From Silvania hatchlandensis (GTDB lineage Bacteria > Pseudomonadota > Gammaproteobacteria > Enterobacterales > Enterobacteriaceae), in contig NZ_JAMGZK010000042.1 in NCBI RefSeq assembly GCF_025564065.1, positions 62,001 through 126,000 of the forward strand: DNA of 64,000 bases. Reading direction: 5' to 3'. The translations under genes were made by a program, and so were the position numbers. Below, one piece after another: positions 11,357 through 21,019 of this stretch (its first letter is position 1; each line of letters opens with the position of its first letter). The notes below the pieces were generated by a model that searched no databases, was not told the DNA's origin, and saw nothing but the letters and a program-made list of their open reading frames with translations.

Positions 11357-12610
11357 ATGTCGGGATCCAGTAAAGCATTAAGTCGTCGCCGCCTGTTACA
11401 AGGGGCCGGGGCCATGTGGTTACTTAGCGTAAGTCAGGTGGGGCTTGCTGCCGTCAGTCAGGTGGTAGCGGTACGCGTCTGGCCATCGTCGACCTATACC
11501 CGCGTCACGGTCGAGTCAAACCGGATCCTGAACTATAAGCAGTTCGCGCTGAGCAATCCTGAGCGCGTGGTGGTGGATATCGAAGGCGTAAACCTGAACT
11601 CGGTCCTGAAAGGCATGAGCGCGCAGATCCGTGGTGACGATCCTTACATCAAGTCAGCGCGCGTCGGGCAGTTTGATCCGAATACCGTGCGGATGGTGTT
11701 TGAACTGAAGCAGAACGTGAAGCCGCAGCTGTTCGCTCTTGCGCCGGTAGCCGGTTTTAAAGAGCGTCTGGTGATGGATCTCTATCCGGCGAACGCGACG
11801 GATATTCAGGATCCGCTTCTGGCCTTGCTCGAAGATTACAACAAAGGCGATCTCGAAAAGCAGGTTCCGCCTGCACAAAGCGGTCCGAAGCCGGGGAAAG
11901 CCGGACGCGATCGCCCGATTGTGATCATGCTCGATCCTGGTCACGGCGGGGAAGACTCCGGTGCGGTGGGCAAATACCATACGCGTGAAAAAGACGTGGT
12001 GCTGCAGATCGGCCGCCGCCTGAAGGCGTTGATCGACAGAGAAAGCAACATGCGCGCCTATATGACGCGCAACGAAGACGTCTTTATTCCGCTGAAGGTG
12101 CGCGTTGCCAAAGCGCAAAAGCAGCGCGCGGATCTGTTCGTCTCTATTCATGCGGACGCCTTTACCAGCCGTCAGCCCAGCGGATCGTCGGTGTTTGCGC
12201 TGTCGACCAAAGGGGCAACCAGTACGGCTGCAAAACTGCTGGCAGATTCGCAGAACGCCTCTGACCTGATCGGTGGTGTCAGTAAGAGCGGCGATCGCTA
12301 TGTCGATCACACCCTGTTCGATATGGTGCAGTCCCTGACCATCACCGACAGCCTGAAGTTTGGTAAAGCGGTGCTGGGTAAACTGGGCAGGGTGAATAAA
12401 CTGCATAAGAACAGCGTTGAGCAGGCGGGGTTTGCGGTGCTGAAAGCGCCGGATATCCCGTCGATTCTGGTCGAAACGGCGTTTATCAGTAACGTGGAAG
12501 AGGAGCGTAAGCTCAAAACGGCGGCGTTCCAGCAGGAAGTGGCGGAGTCGATTCTGGCGGGGATAAAGGCATACTTCTCTGACGGGGCGACGTTAGCCAG
12601 AAGAGGATAA
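11357..12610 (+). CDS. amiC: N-acetylmuramoyl-L-alanine amidase AmiC (Tat-exported)
   Basis: 417 residues, the E. coli length, taking the ATG at 11357 preceded by a GGGAGAAG Shine-Dalgarno; upstream in-frame starts would add 25 residues not found in the family. The N-terminus carries a twin-arginine motif (SRRRLLQ, residues 9-15) and a hydrophobic core, so export is by Tat. An AMIN domain (about 35-150) targets the division site. The C-terminal Amidase_3 domain begins with [11 protein letters not shown] (zinc His196) and contains the later zinc histidine in SIHADAF. The enzyme cleaves the stem peptide from septal murein during daughter-cell separation. Confidence 0.96.
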   Translation: MSGSSKALSRRRLLQGAGAMWLLSVSQVGLAAVSQVVAVRVWPSSTYTRVTVESNRILNYKQFALSNPERVVVDIEGVNLNSVLKGMSAQIRGDDPYIKSARVGQFDPNTVRMVFELKQNVKPQLFALAPVAGFKERLVMDLYPANATDIQDPLLALLEDYNKGDLEKQVPPAQSGPKPGKAGRDRPIVIMLDPGHGGEDSGAVGKYHTREKDVVLQIGRRLKALIDRESNMRAYMTRNEDVFIPLKVRVAKAQKQRADLFVSIHADAFTSRQPSGSSVFALSTKGATSTAAKLLADSQNASDLIGGVSKSGDRYVDHTLFDMVQSLTITDSLKFGKAVLGKLGRVNKLHKNSVEQAGFAVLKAPDIPSILVETAFISNVEEERKLKTAAFQQEVAESILAGIKAYFSDGATLARRG

Positions 12611-12655
12611 TCAGGATGCCGGGTTAACGCCCGGTAAAATGACAAACTGCAGATA

Positions 12656-12680
12656 CAAAAAAACACCCTTGAGGGTGTTA
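12656..12680 (-). terminator. Intrinsic terminator of the initiator tRNA operon
   Basis: AACACCCTT and GAGGGTGTT form a near-perfect stem; read on the minus strand it ends in a run of seven T. It lies just downstream of the last tRNA gene in the minus direction. Confidence 0.85.
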
Positions 12681-12697
12681 TTTGTTTTTAGAAGTAT

Positions 12698-12774
<77 letters not shown>

Positions 12775-12825
12775 TCCGTCTTTCTACTCTGTAGAAACTT
12801 ACTTCTTCACTTCTTCAAATTTGAT

Positions 12826-12902
<77 letters not shown>

Positions 12903-12946
12903 TCCGTCTTTCTACTCTGTAGAAAAATACTTCATCAAATTTTAAT

Positions 12947-13023
<77 letters not shown>

Positions 13024-13036
13024 TCCGTGGATGCGC

Positions 13037-13064
13037 ACTATACTCGGATGACTTTTTGTTGCAA
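13037..13064 (-). promoter_or_regulatory. Promoter of the initiator tRNA operon
   Basis: On the minus strand, -35 TTGCAA (13059-13064) and -10 TATAGT (13037-13042) are 16 bp apart. The -10 is followed by a GC-rich discriminator (GCGC), the arrangement of stringently controlled stable-RNA promoters. It lies 14 bp upstream of the first tRNA gene. Confidence 0.75.
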
Positions 13065-13230
13065 CCCTTTTTGGTAATATTCATCAAATTAAGCTTTGTT
13101 TGAACAATTTGGCAACAATCAGAGCGTTTATTGCGCAAAATTTAGCTAAGGGGATGTAATCGCATTTCAATACCCCTGCCGGTTTGTTATCTTCATTTCG
13201 CAGAAACGGGCAACTTAAAGACGAGAGACA

Positions 13231-14328
13231 ATGAAAGGACGTTGGGCGAAGTATCTGATGACGGGCGCACTGGTAGCAATGCTTGCAGCCTGTTCCTCCA
13301 AACCGACCGATCGCGGTCAGCAATATAAAGATGGGAAATTCACCCAGCCTTTCTCTTTAGTGAATCAGCCTGACGCCGTGGGCGCGCCAATCAATGGCGG
13401 CGACTATGCGGAACAGGTGAGTCAGATCCGCAGCGCCTCACCACGGCTGTATGGTTCGCAGAACGCTATCTATAATGCTGTGCAGGATTGGCTGCGTGCC
13501 GGGGGCGACACCCGCACCATGCGCCAGTACGGTCTCGATGCGTGGCAGATGGAAGGCACCGATAACTACGGTAATGTCCAGTTCACCGGCTACTACACTC
13601 CGGTGGTGCAGGCGCGCCATACCGCACAGGGTGAGTTCAAGTATCCCATCTACCGCATGCCGCCAAAACGCGGTCGTCTGCCGTCCCGTGCCGAGATTTA
13701 CTCCGGTGCGCTGAATGAGACTTACATCCTCGCCTACAGCAACTCGCTGATGGATAACTTCATTATGGATGTGCAGGGCAGCGGCTATATTGATTTTGGC
13801 GACGGCAGCCCGCTTAACTTCTTTAGCTACTCCGGTAAGAACGGCCACGCCTATCGCAGCATCGGCAAGGTGCTGATCGACCGTGGCGAAGTGAAGCGAG
13901 AAGACATGTCGATGCAGGCGATCCGCGAGTGGGGCGAAAAGCACAGCGAATATGAAGTGCGCGAGCTGCTGGAGCAAAACCCGTCCTTCGTCTTCTTTAA
14001 GCCGCAAAATTTTGCCCCGGTGAAGGGCGCGAGTGCCGTACCGCTGATTGGCCGAGCGTCGGTAGCCTCTGACAAGACCGTGATCCCGCCGGGCACCACC
14101 CTGCTGGCAGAAGTGCCTACGCTGGATCACAACGGTAAATTCTCCGGCCAGTACGAGCTGCGCCTGATGGTGGCGCTGGACGTCGGCGGCGCAATCAAAG
14201 GCCAGCACTTTGACATCTATCAGGGGATTGGCCCGGATGCAGGCCACCGCGCGGGTTGGTATAACCACTACGGACGCGTCTGGGTGCTGAAAACCGCGCC
14301 GGGGGCAGGCAGCGTTTTTAGCGGCTGA
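13231..14328 (+). CDS. mltA: Membrane-bound lytic murein transglycosylase A (lipoprotein)
   Basis: 365 residues, the E. coli length. A lipoprotein signal with lipobox LAAC places the acylated Cys at residue 21; Ser22-Ser23 suggest outer-membrane sorting. The MltA domain is followed by the C-terminal 3D domain with the conserved aspartates in ALDVGGAIKG and HFDIYQG. The enzyme cleaves the MurNAc-GlcNAc bond with formation of 1,6-anhydroMurNAc. It is monocistronic, diverges from the tRNA operon, and is followed by a strong terminator. Confidence 0.96.
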   Translation: MKGRWAKYLMTGALVAMLAACSSKPTDRGQQYKDGKFTQPFSLVNQPDAVGAPINGGDYAEQVSQIRSASPRLYGSQNAIYNAVQDWLRAGGDTRTMRQYGLDAWQMEGTDNYGNVQFTGYYTPVVQARHTAQGEFKYPIYRMPPKRGRLPSRAEIYSGALNETYILAYSNSLMDNFIMDVQGSGYIDFGDGSPLNFFSYSGKNGHAYRSIGKVLIDRGEVKREDMSMQAIREWGEKHSEYEVRELLEQNPSFVFFKPQNFAPVKGASAVPLIGRASVASDKTVIPPGTTLLAEVPTLDHNGKFSGQYELRLMVALDVGGAIKGQHFDIYQGIGPDAGHRAGWYNHYGRVWVLKTAPGAGSVFSG

Positions 14329-14379
14329 GTATGATAATATTTCGGCACTGTTTTCCTCCCTCTTATTAACAGAGGGCTG

Positions 14380-14406
14380 GGGTGAGAGGAAACTCTCACC
14401 CTTTTT
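14380..14406 (+). terminator. Intrinsic terminator of mltA
   Basis: GGGTGAGAG and CTCTCACCC form a perfect 9-bp stem closed by a GAAA tetraloop, followed by TTTTT. Confidence 0.9.
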
Positions 14407-14420
14407 ACATCTGAGGTCTT

Positions 14421-15227
14421 ATGTCTGTGGTAATGAGCGAAGCCTGGCGCCAGCGTTTTGGTGGCACCGCGCGTTTATATGGTGAAAAAGCCCTGCAGCT
14501 GTTTGCCGGGGCGCACGTTTGCGTGGTCGGGATCGGCGGCGTGGGCTCATGGGCGGCGGAAGCGCTGGCACGTACCGGGATCGGCGCCATTACGTTAATC
14601 GACATGGACGACGTCTGCGTCACCAACACTAACCGTCAAATTCATGCCCTGCGTGACAGCGTCGGGCTGGCCAAGTCTGAGGTGATGGCGGAACGCATCC
14701 GTCAGATCAACCCGGAATGCCGGGTGACGGTAATCGACGATTTTGTCACCGCCGAGAACGTGGCGCAGTATTTGGGCGCAGGCTACAGCTATGTGATCGA
14801 CGCCATCGACAGCGTGCGGCCTAAAGCGGCACTGATCGCCTGGTGTCGTCGCAACAAAGTTCCGCTGGTGACCACCGGTGGTGCGGGTGGACAGATTGAT
14901 CCGACGCAGATCCAGGTGGCCGATCTGGCGAAGACGATTCAGGATCCGCTGGCGGCCAAACTGCGCGAGCGGCTGAAGAGCGACTTTGGGGTGGTGAAAA
15001 ACAGCAAAGGCAAGCTGGGCGTGGACTGCGTCTTCTCAACCGAAGCGCTGGTTTATCCGCAGGCGGACGGCTCGGTGTGCGCCATGAAGAGCACGGCTGA
15101 AGGGCCAAAGCGGATGGACTGTGCCTCCGGTTTTGGCGCGGCCACCATGGTGACCGCGACGTTTGGCTTTATTGCGGTATCTCACGCCCTGAAAAAGATG
15201 ATGGCGAAGGCCGAGCGTCAGGCCTGA
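14421..15227 (+). CDS. tcdA: tRNA threonylcarbamoyladenosine dehydratase (t6A cyclase) CsdL/TcdA
   Basis: 268 residues, the E. coli TcdA (CsdL, YgdL) length. It is an E1-like ThiF/MoeB protein with the nucleotide motif [15 protein letters not shown] (about 36-50), the acidic loop DMDDVCVTN and the adenylation-associated NRQIHALR. It uses ATP to cyclise t6A37 of ANN-decoding tRNAs to ct6A. It converges on csdE-csdA, whose products supply sulfur-transfer function to this enzyme in E. coli; the tcdA and csdE stops overlap by 10 bp. Confidence 0.96.
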   Translation: MSVVMSEAWRQRFGGTARLYGEKALQLFAGAHVCVVGIGGVGSWAAEALARTGIGAITLIDMDDVCVTNTNRQIHALRDSVGLAKSEVMAERIRQINPECRVTVIDDFVTAENVAQYLGAGYSYVIDAIDSVRPKAALIAWCRRNKVPLVTTGGAGGQIDPTQIQVADLAKTIQDPLAAKLRERLKSDFGVVKNSKGKLGVDCVFSTEALVYPQADGSVCAMKSTAEGPKRMDCASGFGAATMVTATFGFIAVSHALKKMMAKAERQA

Positions 15228-15658
15228 CGCGCCGCCTCCAGCACTGCCTCACTCAGCGCAGCCAGCCCCTGGCTGCGCGAGGCGCTCAGCTGACCGCGTA
15301 ATCCCAGTTCATCAAACAGCGCCAGCGGGCTTTCGGCCAGCAGCTGCGCCGCCGTTTTCCCCTCGACAGCCGTCAGCAGAACCGCCAGTAACCCGCGAAC
15401 AATCCGTCCTTCACTGTCACCGAAGAAGTGCAGCTTATCCCCTACAGGCGTGACGCCAAGCCAGACGCGGTTTTCGCAGCCGGGGATCTCTTTTGCCTGC
15501 GCTTTCAGTTCATCGGAAAGGGCAGGCAGCTGTTTGCCCAGCAGGATCAGCTGGCGATATTTGTCTTCCCACTGATTCAGCGGGGCGAAGGTGTGTTTTA
15601 ACGTCTCTTCAGTGATGACGGTGCCGAACGGATGTCCGGCCAGAGTTGGGCTTGTCAT
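15218..15658 (-). CDS. csdE: Sulfur acceptor protein CsdE
   Basis: 146 residues (147 in E. coli), SufE-like fold. The segment [12 protein letters not shown] contains the acceptor cysteine that takes persulfide sulfur from CsdA. Its ATG overlaps the csdA stop (ATGA), so the pair is coupled. It overlaps the convergent tcdA by 10 bp. Confidence 0.95.
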   Translation of the reverse strand: MTSPTLAGHPFGTVITEETLKHTFAPLNQWEDKYRQLILLGKQLPALSDELKAQAKEIPGCENRVWLGVTPVGDKLHFFGDSEGRIVRGLLAVLLTAVEGKTAAQLLAESPLALFDELGLRGQLSASRSQGLAALSEAVLEAARQA

Positions 15659-16863
15659 TCATCCACCAGTAGGGCAAGGGCGCGATCGACGGCGGCAACC
15701 AGCGCATCGACATCGCTTTGGGTGTTATAAGGAGCAAACGAGACGCGCAGCGTCCCGTTGACGCCGAGTGCCGCCAGCAGCGGCTGAGCACAGTGCTGAC
15801 CGGCGCGCAGGGCAATGCCGTACTCCGCCAGCAGGGTCACCATGTCGCTGTGATGGACACCCGCAAAATCGAACGCCAGCAGGCTCGAATCCTGCACGCG
15901 AAAAGAGCGAAAACCGGGGCGTTTTTGCAGGGCGTCTTCGGCAAGCGTCGTTAGCCCGCGGCTCCAGCTCTCAGCCTGCTGCAGATCGATATCCGCCAGC
16001 CACTCCAGCGCCGCGCTCAGGCCAATCACCCCGGCGACGTTCGGCGTGCCTGCTTCCAGGCGATAGGGCACGTCCTGGGTTTTAAACCCGTCGAAGCTCA
16101 CTTCAGCGATCATCTTGCCGCCGCCGAGCCACGGCGTCATCTGTTCCAGCAGTTCCGCTTTCCCGTACAGGGCCCCGATACCGGTCGGACCGTACAGCTT
16201 ATGCCCGGAGAACGCATAGAAGTCGATATCCAGCTGCTGCACGTCCGCCGGGAAGTGCACCACCCCTTGCGCGCCGTCCACCATCACCACCATGGCATGG
16301 GCGTGGGCGATGCTAATGGCGCGGGCAAGATCCGGGCAGCCGCCGGTGACGTTGGACATCTGCCCCAGTGCGAGGATACGGCTGCGCGGGGTGATCAATT
16401 CGGGCAGGCGGGCGACATCGGCAAGGCGGTCTGCGCCCAGGGGGAGCTTCACTACCCGGGCACCGGTCTGTTTGGCCACCATCAGCCACGGCACCAGGTT
16501 CGCGTGGTGTTCCGCCTCGCTGACGATAATCTCGTCGCCCGGCTGCAGGCGCGGGCGGGCATAGCACTGAGCTACCATATTGATGGCTTCGGTGGTGCCC
16601 CGCGTCCAGACAATGTTCTTGCCGCTTTTGGCATTAAGCAGGCTGGCGACCTGATCGCGCGCCGCTTCGTAGCGCGCGGTTAAGCGTTGCGCCTCGGCAA
16701 ACTGACTGCGATGAACATTGCCTGCGCTTAGGCTGTAAAACTGGTGCGTCGCGTCAATGACCGCCTGCGGCTTGAGTGCCGTTGCGGCGCTATCAAGATA
16801 GACACCGGCATCGGCCAGCGCCGGAAACTGCGCGCGAAAATGGGCAGGGCTGAATGCGTTCAT
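15655..16863 (-). CDS. csdA: Cysteine desulfurase CsdA
   Basis: 402 residues (401 in E. coli) from the ATG at 16863, which follows an AGAGGAATT Shine-Dalgarno; an in-frame start 90 bp further up adds 30 residues without family support. It is a class V aminotransferase-fold PLP enzyme: [10 protein letters not shown] holds the PLP lysine and [11 protein letters not shown] the catalytic cysteine in the group II position. It releases sulfur from cysteine (or selenium from selenocysteine) and passes it to CsdE, which works with TcdA. Confidence 0.96.
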   Translation of the reverse strand: MNAFSPAHFRAQFPALADAGVYLDSAATALKPQAVIDATHQFYSLSAGNVHRSQFAEAQRLTARYEAARDQVASLLNAKSGKNIVWTRGTTEAINMVAQCYARPRLQPGDEIIVSEAEHHANLVPWLMVAKQTGARVVKLPLGADRLADVARLPELITPRSRILALGQMSNVTGGCPDLARAISIAHAHAMVVMVDGAQGVVHFPADVQQLDIDFYAFSGHKLYGPTGIGALYGKAELLEQMTPWLGGGKMIAEVSFDGFKTQDVPYRLEAGTPNVAGVIGLSAALEWLADIDLQQAESWSRGLTTLAEDALQKRPGFRSFRVQDSSLLAFDFAGVHHSDMVTLLAEYGIALRAGQHCAQPLLAALGVNGTLRVSFAPYNTQSDVDALVAAVDRALALLVDE

Positions 16864-17054
16864 GGAATTCCTCTTTATCGTCATTAGATCGTCGCGCAAA
16901 TTGAGCAGCAGGGCAAGGAGGTTGATCTCTATCGGAATTGTCTGTTTGTGCAAGCGGTACGGAGGAAGCAGGTTATGCTGAAATAGAGTCAGGAGAATGT
17001 CTTAGCCTGTTTTAAACATGGTTCATATAGCATTAATTGCTGAAGGAGAAGAAC

Positions 17055-17282
17055 ATGAAAAAGTCTATCGCTATTGTTTCTGCTTGTATGTTTACCTTTG
17101 CTCTGAGCGCTTGTTCAAGCTCTAACTACGTCATGCATACCAACGACGGTCGTGCCATTGTTGCAGACGGCAAGCCGCAAACCGACAATGAAACCGGGAT
17201 GATCTCGTATAAAGATGCGAACGGGAATAAACAGCAAATCAACCGTGGTGATGTGAAAGAGATGGTTGAACTGGAACACTAA
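17055..17282 (+). CDS. ygdI: Small lipoprotein YgdI (DUF903 family)
   Basis: 75 residues from the ATG at 17055, which has an AAGGAGAA Shine-Dalgarno; an in-frame start 18 bp upstream lacks one. The lipobox LSAC gives an acylated Cys20. The rest (SNYVMHTNDGR..DGKPQTDN..GMISYKDANGNKQQINR) matches the YgdI/YgdR SH3-like lipoprotein family. The function is not established. It converges on the sRNA gene gcvB, and shares the terminator hairpin at 17304-17325. Confidence 0.93.
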   Translation: MKKSIAIVSACMFTFALSACSSSNYVMHTNDGRAIVADGKPQTDNETGMISYKDANGNKQQINRGDVKEMVELEH

Positions 17283-17296
17283 TGGAATAGCAGCCA

Positions 17297-17325
17297 AAAA
17301 AAAGCACCGCAATTGGGCGGTGCTA
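17297..17325 (-). terminator. Intrinsic terminator of gcvB
   Basis: AGCACCG / CGGTGCT stem followed on the minus strand by eight T (17297-17304). On the plus strand it lies just after ygdI but has no T-run in that direction. Confidence 0.92.
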
Positions 17326-17503
17326 CATTAATCACTATGGACAGACAGGGTAAATGTACAGGAAGTGAAAAATTGGTAGCGTTGCTACCGAGGTCTGAAT
17401 CGCAGACCAATTGCAAACACAACAACACAACATCACAACCGTAAGCCAAAAGCTCATCAGAACACGCATTCCAATAAAAGCTTTTCGTTCCGGCTCAGGA
17501 AGT
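17297..17503 (-). ncRNA. gcvB: Small regulatory RNA GcvB
   Basis: About 207 nt on the minus strand, starting ACTTCCTGAGCC at 17503 and ending in the intrinsic terminator. It matches E. coli GcvB over most of its length as I recall it, including the G/U-rich R1 region (TGTGATGTTGTGTTGTTGTG), which pairs with many amino-acid and peptide transporter mRNAs with Hfq, and the ACCTCGGTAGC / GCTACC stem. It sits divergent from gcvA, its activator, in the conserved order. A 67-residue open frame over it is a shadow. Confidence 0.95.
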
Positions 17504-17509
17504 GCCGCC

Positions 17510-17538
17510 ACTATAGGTATTTGCTGGTAGTTCCTCAA
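17510..17538 (-). promoter_or_regulatory. gcvB promoter
   Basis: On the minus strand, -35 TTGAGG (17533-17538) and -10 TATAGT (17510-17515) are 17 bp apart; the RNA starts 7 nt after the -10. The 93 bp between it and the gcvA start must hold the divergent gcvA promoter and the GcvA/GcvR control sites. Confidence 0.8.
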
Positions 17539-17631
17539 CGGACAAATTATAATGGCTCAGATAAAAAAAACTAATAGGTTAAACGTTGTTTCCTGTTTGT
17601 TAAAAGCCGTTAACATCTAAGCCAGATAACC

Positions 17632-18546
17632 ATGTCAAAGCGATTACCACCACTGAATGCATTACGTGTATTTGATGCTGCTGCGCGTCATTTAAGCTTC
17701 ACGCGCGCGGCTGATGAGCTTTTTGTGACTCAGGCCGCAGTCAGCCATCAAATCAAGTCTCTCGAGGATTTCCTGGGCCTCAAGCTGTTCCGCCGCCGCA
17801 ATCGTTCCCTCCTTTTGACGGAAGAGGGGCAGAGCTATTTCCAGGATATCAAAGAGATCTTTTCCCAGCTAACCGACGCGACCCGCAAGCTTCAGGCGCG
17901 GAGCGCAAAAGGCGCGCTGACGGTCAGTTTATTGCCCAGTTTTGCCATCCAGTGGCTGGTGCCAAGACTCTCAAGCTTTAACTCAGCTTATCCGGGGATC
18001 GACGTTCGAATCCAGGCCGTCGACCGTCAGGAAGACAAACTGGCAGACGACGTCGACGTGGCCATTTTCTATGGTCGTGGCAACTGGCCTGGCCTGCGTG
18101 TCGAAAAATTGTACGCAGAATATTTGCTGCCGGTCTGTTCACCACTACTGTTAACGGGTGAGAAGGCGTTAAAAACGCCGGCCGATCTGGCGCAGCATAC
18201 GCTGTTGCACGATGCTTCTCGTCGTGACTGGCAAACCTATACCCGCCAGCTGGGTCTGAATCATATCAACGTGCAGCAGGGGCCGATCTTTAGCCATAGT
18301 GCGATGGTGCTGCAGGCGGCTATCCACGGTCAGGGCGTTGCGCTGGCGAATAACGTGATGTCGCAGTCCGAAATAGAAGCAGGGCGCCTGGTGTGTCCTT
18401 TTAATGATGTTCTGGTCAGTAAGAATGCGTTTTATCTGGTTTGTCATGACAGTCAGGCAGAACTGGGTAAAATAGCCGCGTTTCGCCAGTGGATCCTGGC
18501 CAGGGCGGCAAACGAGCAGGAAAAATTTCGCTTTCGCTACGAGTAA
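17632..18546 (+). CDS. gcvA: LysR-type regulator of the glycine cleavage system, GcvA
   Basis: 304 residues (305 in E. coli). The N-terminal winged helix-turn-helix (about 6-65, LNALRVFDAAARHLSFTRAADELFVTQAAVSHQIKSLE) is canonical, followed by the periplasmic-binding-like effector domain. GcvA activates or represses gcvTHP with GcvR and glycine, and activates gcvB, which lies divergently upstream. ygdD and rlmM follow on the same strand. Confidence 0.95.
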   Translation: MSKRLPPLNALRVFDAAARHLSFTRAADELFVTQAAVSHQIKSLEDFLGLKLFRRRNRSLLLTEEGQSYFQDIKEIFSQLTDATRKLQARSAKGALTVSLLPSFAIQWLVPRLSSFNSAYPGIDVRIQAVDRQEDKLADDVDVAIFYGRGNWPGLRVEKLYAEYLLPVCSPLLLTGEKALKTPADLAQHTLLHDASRRDWQTYTRQLGLNHINVQQGPIFSHSAMVLQAAIHGQGVALANNVMSQSEIEAGRLVCPFNDVLVSKNAFYLVCHDSQAELGKIAAFRQWILARAANEQEKFRFRYE

Positions 18547-18591
18547 TACTCTCTTTTGCGTGCAGGACGCGCACTACTTTAGGACAGACAC

Positions 18592-18987
18592 ATGACCAGC
18601 CGTTTTATGCTGATTTTTGCCGCAGTCAGTGGCTTTATTTTTGTTGCGCTGGGGGCTTTTGGCGCACATGTCTTACGAAAATCGTTGGGCGTTGTGGAGA
18701 TGGGGTGGATCCACACCGGCCTGGAATATCAGGCGTTTCATACGCTGGCCATCTTCGGACTGGCCGTGGCGATGCAGCGTCGCATCAGTATCTGGTTTTA
18801 CTGGAGCAGCGTATTTATGGCGCTGGGTACCGTGCTGTTCAGCGGTAGCCTGTACTGCCTTGCGCTGTCACATTTACGCCTGTGGGCGTTTGTTACCCCG
18901 GTCGGCGGCGTCAGCTTCCTGGTCGGGTGGGTATTAATGTTAATCGGTTCTTTCCGTCTTAAACGCAAGGGCGTTGTTCATGAATAA
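18592..18987 (+). CDS. ygdD: Conserved inner-membrane protein YgdD (DUF423)
   Basis: 131 residues, the E. coli length, with four predicted membrane segments and the family signatures GAFGAHVL and YQAFHTLAI. It belongs to the DUF423 family, whose function is unknown. Its 3' end overlaps the rlmM start by 8 bp, so translation of the two is coupled. Confidence 0.93.
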   Translation: MTSRFMLIFAAVSGFIFVALGAFGAHVLRKSLGVVEMGWIHTGLEYQAFHTLAIFGLAVAMQRRISIWFYWSSVFMALGTVLFSGSLYCLALSHLRLWAFVTPVGGVSFLVGWVLMLIGSFRLKRKGVVHE

Positions 18988-20080
18988 AGTTGTCTTATAT
19001 TGTCGCCCGGGTTTTGAAAAAGAGTGTGCCGCGGAAATCACGGATAAAGCCACGCAGCGCGAGGTGTTTGGTTTTGCCCGCGTCAAAGAGAATGCCGGCT
19101 ATGTCGTTTTCGAATGCTATCAGGTAGAGGACGCGGACAAACTGGTTCGCGAATTGCCGTTTAGCTCGCTGATTTTTGCTCGTCAGATGTTTGTTGCGGG
19201 TGAACTGTTGAAGGATCTTCCGCCGGAAGATCGCATCACGCCGATTGTTGGTATGTTGCAGGGTGTGGTGGAGAAAGGTGGCGATCTGCGCGTTGAAGTT
19301 GCCGATACCAACGAAAGCAAAGAGCTGATGAAGTTCTGCCGCAAGTTCACCGTGCCGCTGCGTGCCGCACTGCGTGACGTCGGTGTTCTCACCAATTACG
19401 AAACGCCAAAGCGCCCGGTCGTGCATGTGTTCTTTATTGCGCCTGGCTGTTGCTACACCGGCTACTCGTACACCAACAACAACTCGCCGTTTTATATGGG
19501 GATCCCGCGTCTGAAGTTCCCTTCTGATGCGCCGAGCCGCTCCACCCTTAAGCTGGAGGAGGCGTTCCACATCTTTATTCCTGCCGACGAGTGGGATGAG
19601 CGCCTGGCAAACGGGATGCATGCGGTGGATCTGGGCGCCTGTCCTGGCGGCTGGACCTATCAGCTGGTGAAACGCAACATGTGGGTCTCTTCCGTTGATA
19701 ACGGCCCTATTGCGCAAAGCCTGATGGATACCGGGCAGGTGACCTGGCTGCGTGAGGATGGTTTCCGCTACCGTCCAACGCGCAACAACATCGCCTGGAT
19801 GGTGTGCGACATGGTAGAAAAACCCGCGAAAGTGGCGGCACTGATGGCCTCCTGGCTGGTCAATGGCTGGTGTCGCGAGACCATTTTTAACCTCAAGCTG
19901 CCAATGAAAAAACGCTATGAGGAAGTCTCTCAGAACCTGGCTTACATTCAGGAGCAGATGGATGAACACGGTATTAACGTGGTCATTCAGGCGCGCCAGC
20001 TCTATCACGACCGCGAAGAGGTGACCGTGCATGTTCGCCGCTGGTGGGCTGCCACAGGCGGACGTCGCGACGAGAGATAG
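18980..20080 (+). CDS. rlmM: 23S rRNA (cytidine-2498-2'-O)-methyltransferase RlmM
   Basis: 366 residues from the ATG at 18980 ([11 protein letters not shown]), the family start; an in-frame ATG two codons earlier exists. An N-terminal THUMP-type RNA-binding region precedes the Rossmann-fold methyltransferase domain with the SAM motif [13 protein letters not shown] (about 221-233) and a KDKE-type catalytic arrangement, including [10 protein letters not shown]. It methylates C2498 of 23S rRNA. It overlaps ygdD and is followed by a stem-loop. Confidence 0.96.
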   Translation: MNKVVLYCRPGFEKECAAEITDKATQREVFGFARVKENAGYVVFECYQVEDADKLVRELPFSSLIFARQMFVAGELLKDLPPEDRITPIVGMLQGVVEKGGDLRVEVADTNESKELMKFCRKFTVPLRAALRDVGVLTNYETPKRPVVHVFFIAPGCCYTGYSYTNNNSPFYMGIPRLKFPSDAPSRSTLKLEEAFHIFIPADEWDERLANGMHAVDLGACPGGWTYQLVKRNMWVSSVDNGPIAQSLMDTGQVTWLREDGFRYRPTRNNIAWMVCDMVEKPAKVAALMASWLVNGWCRETIFNLKLPMKKRYEEVSQNLAYIQEQMDEHGINVVIQARQLYHDREEVTVHVRRWWAATGGRRDER

Positions 20081-20086
20081 TGTTAA

Positions 20087-20108
20087 CCCTCTTCTTTGAC
20101 GAAGAGGG
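20087..20108 (+). terminator. Stem-loop after rlmM
   Basis: CCCTCTTC and GAAGAGGG form a perfect 8-bp stem with a 6-nt loop. No T-run follows (ATGTATC), so termination strength is uncertain. Confidence 0.45.
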
Positions 20109-20116
20109 ATGTATCT

Positions 20117-20148
20117 CCCGGGCCCGGGAAGCGTAGCGCCACCGGGCC
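20117..20148. repeat. REP-like palindromic element between rlmM and xni
   Basis: A short palindrome CCCGGGCCCGGG is followed by AGCGTAGCGCCACCGGGCC, so the minus strand reads GGCCCGGTGGCGCTACGCTTCCCGGG. This has the layout of an enterobacterial repetitive extragenic palindrome and lies between convergent genes, where such elements are usual. Confidence 0.55.
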
Positions 20149-20152
20149 AAAA

Positions 20153-20908
20153 TTACCGCGCTAAACGCAACTGCTGTAAATTCCCGTCGAGCTGTAAATC
20201 AGTCTGTAGTCGTGCCACGTCGCGGCAGATAAAGGCCATCTCTTTGTGCGCCTCCAGTTTTTTGCGCCACTTCTCTGGCACTTCATCCAGTCGCGCGTAA
20301 ATCCCCTCCAGATCCTGAAAATCCGTCAGTAGCTGCGCGGCGCTTTTCGGGCCAATGCCCGCTACGCCCGGTACTTTTGAGCTGCTGATCCCCGCCAGAC
20401 CCCAGTAGTCCGGCAGCTGCTGGGGTGATACACCAAATTCGGCGGCGATAAAGGGAGCATCCAGCCAGCGCTTCTGGAAATAATCGCGGATGCGGATGGT
20501 CGGTGAGAGCAGCTGACAGTAGCCCTTGTCGGTGGAGACGATTGTGGCCTGATGCCCGGCACCGGCGATTTTTACCGCCAGCGTGGCGGCGAGGTCGTCG
20601 GCTTCGTTGCCCTGTGCGCCCCAGCAGGGCACGCCGCGCTGCTCAAAGGCCGCGCGGATGACCGGCATTTCGGCATGCAGATCGTCCGGCATCGGCGCGC
20701 GTCCGGCCTTGTAGTCCGCTAAACGCTGATGGCGCCAGCCGGTATTACGCGCCTCGTCATCGAACACCGCCACCACGTGGGTGGGCTGACTGTGGCGAAT
20801 AAGCTGTTCCAGCGCGTTCAGGCAAGTATCTTTGCAGGGGGTGCCCTGTACCGCGTGGATACGGCGAATTAAGTTCAGCGCGTCGACAATAAGTAGATGA
20901 ACAGCCAC
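20153..20908 (-). CDS. xni: Flap endonuclease Xni (ExoIX)
   Basis: 251 residues, the E. coli length. It has the FEN/5'-3' exonuclease fold without the polymerase domain: [12 protein letters not shown] holds the first metal-binding Asp, VFDDE and GNEADDLAA further acidic ligands, and [16 protein letters not shown] the helix-hairpin-helix. Compared with PolA exonucleases, Xni lacks some metal ligands, and its activity in E. coli is flap endonuclease. It is monocistronic and convergent with rlmM. Confidence 0.95.
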   Translation of the reverse strand: MAVHLLIVDALNLIRRIHAVQGTPCKDTCLNALEQLIRHSQPTHVVAVFDDEARNTGWRHQRLADYKAGRAPMPDDLHAEMPVIRAAFEQRGVPCWGAQGNEADDLAATLAVKIAGAGHQATIVSTDKGYCQLLSPTIRIRDYFQKRWLDAPFIAAEFGVSPQQLPDYWGLAGISSSKVPGVAGIGPKSAAQLLTDFQDLEGIYARLDEVPEKWRKKLEAHKEMAFICRDVARLQTDLQLDGNLQQLRLAR

Positions 20909-21019
20909 AGATAATCCCTCTTAAATCCAGTGGATGAAGGGTAACACCGTCGGCGGAATGAAACTACGAGAGGCGGGAAGAACGAGAAGGAGCCTCGCAA
21001 AACGAAGCTCCTGTTGGAC

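Noticed and set aside
17335..17538. 67-codon frame on the minus strand upstream of gcvA
   Set aside because: It overlaps the gcvB promoter and RNA; the sequence is conserved as a small RNA, not as a protein.
18995..20032. 345-codon frame antisense to rlmM
   Set aside because: Shadow of rlmM with no family resemblance or ribosome binding site.
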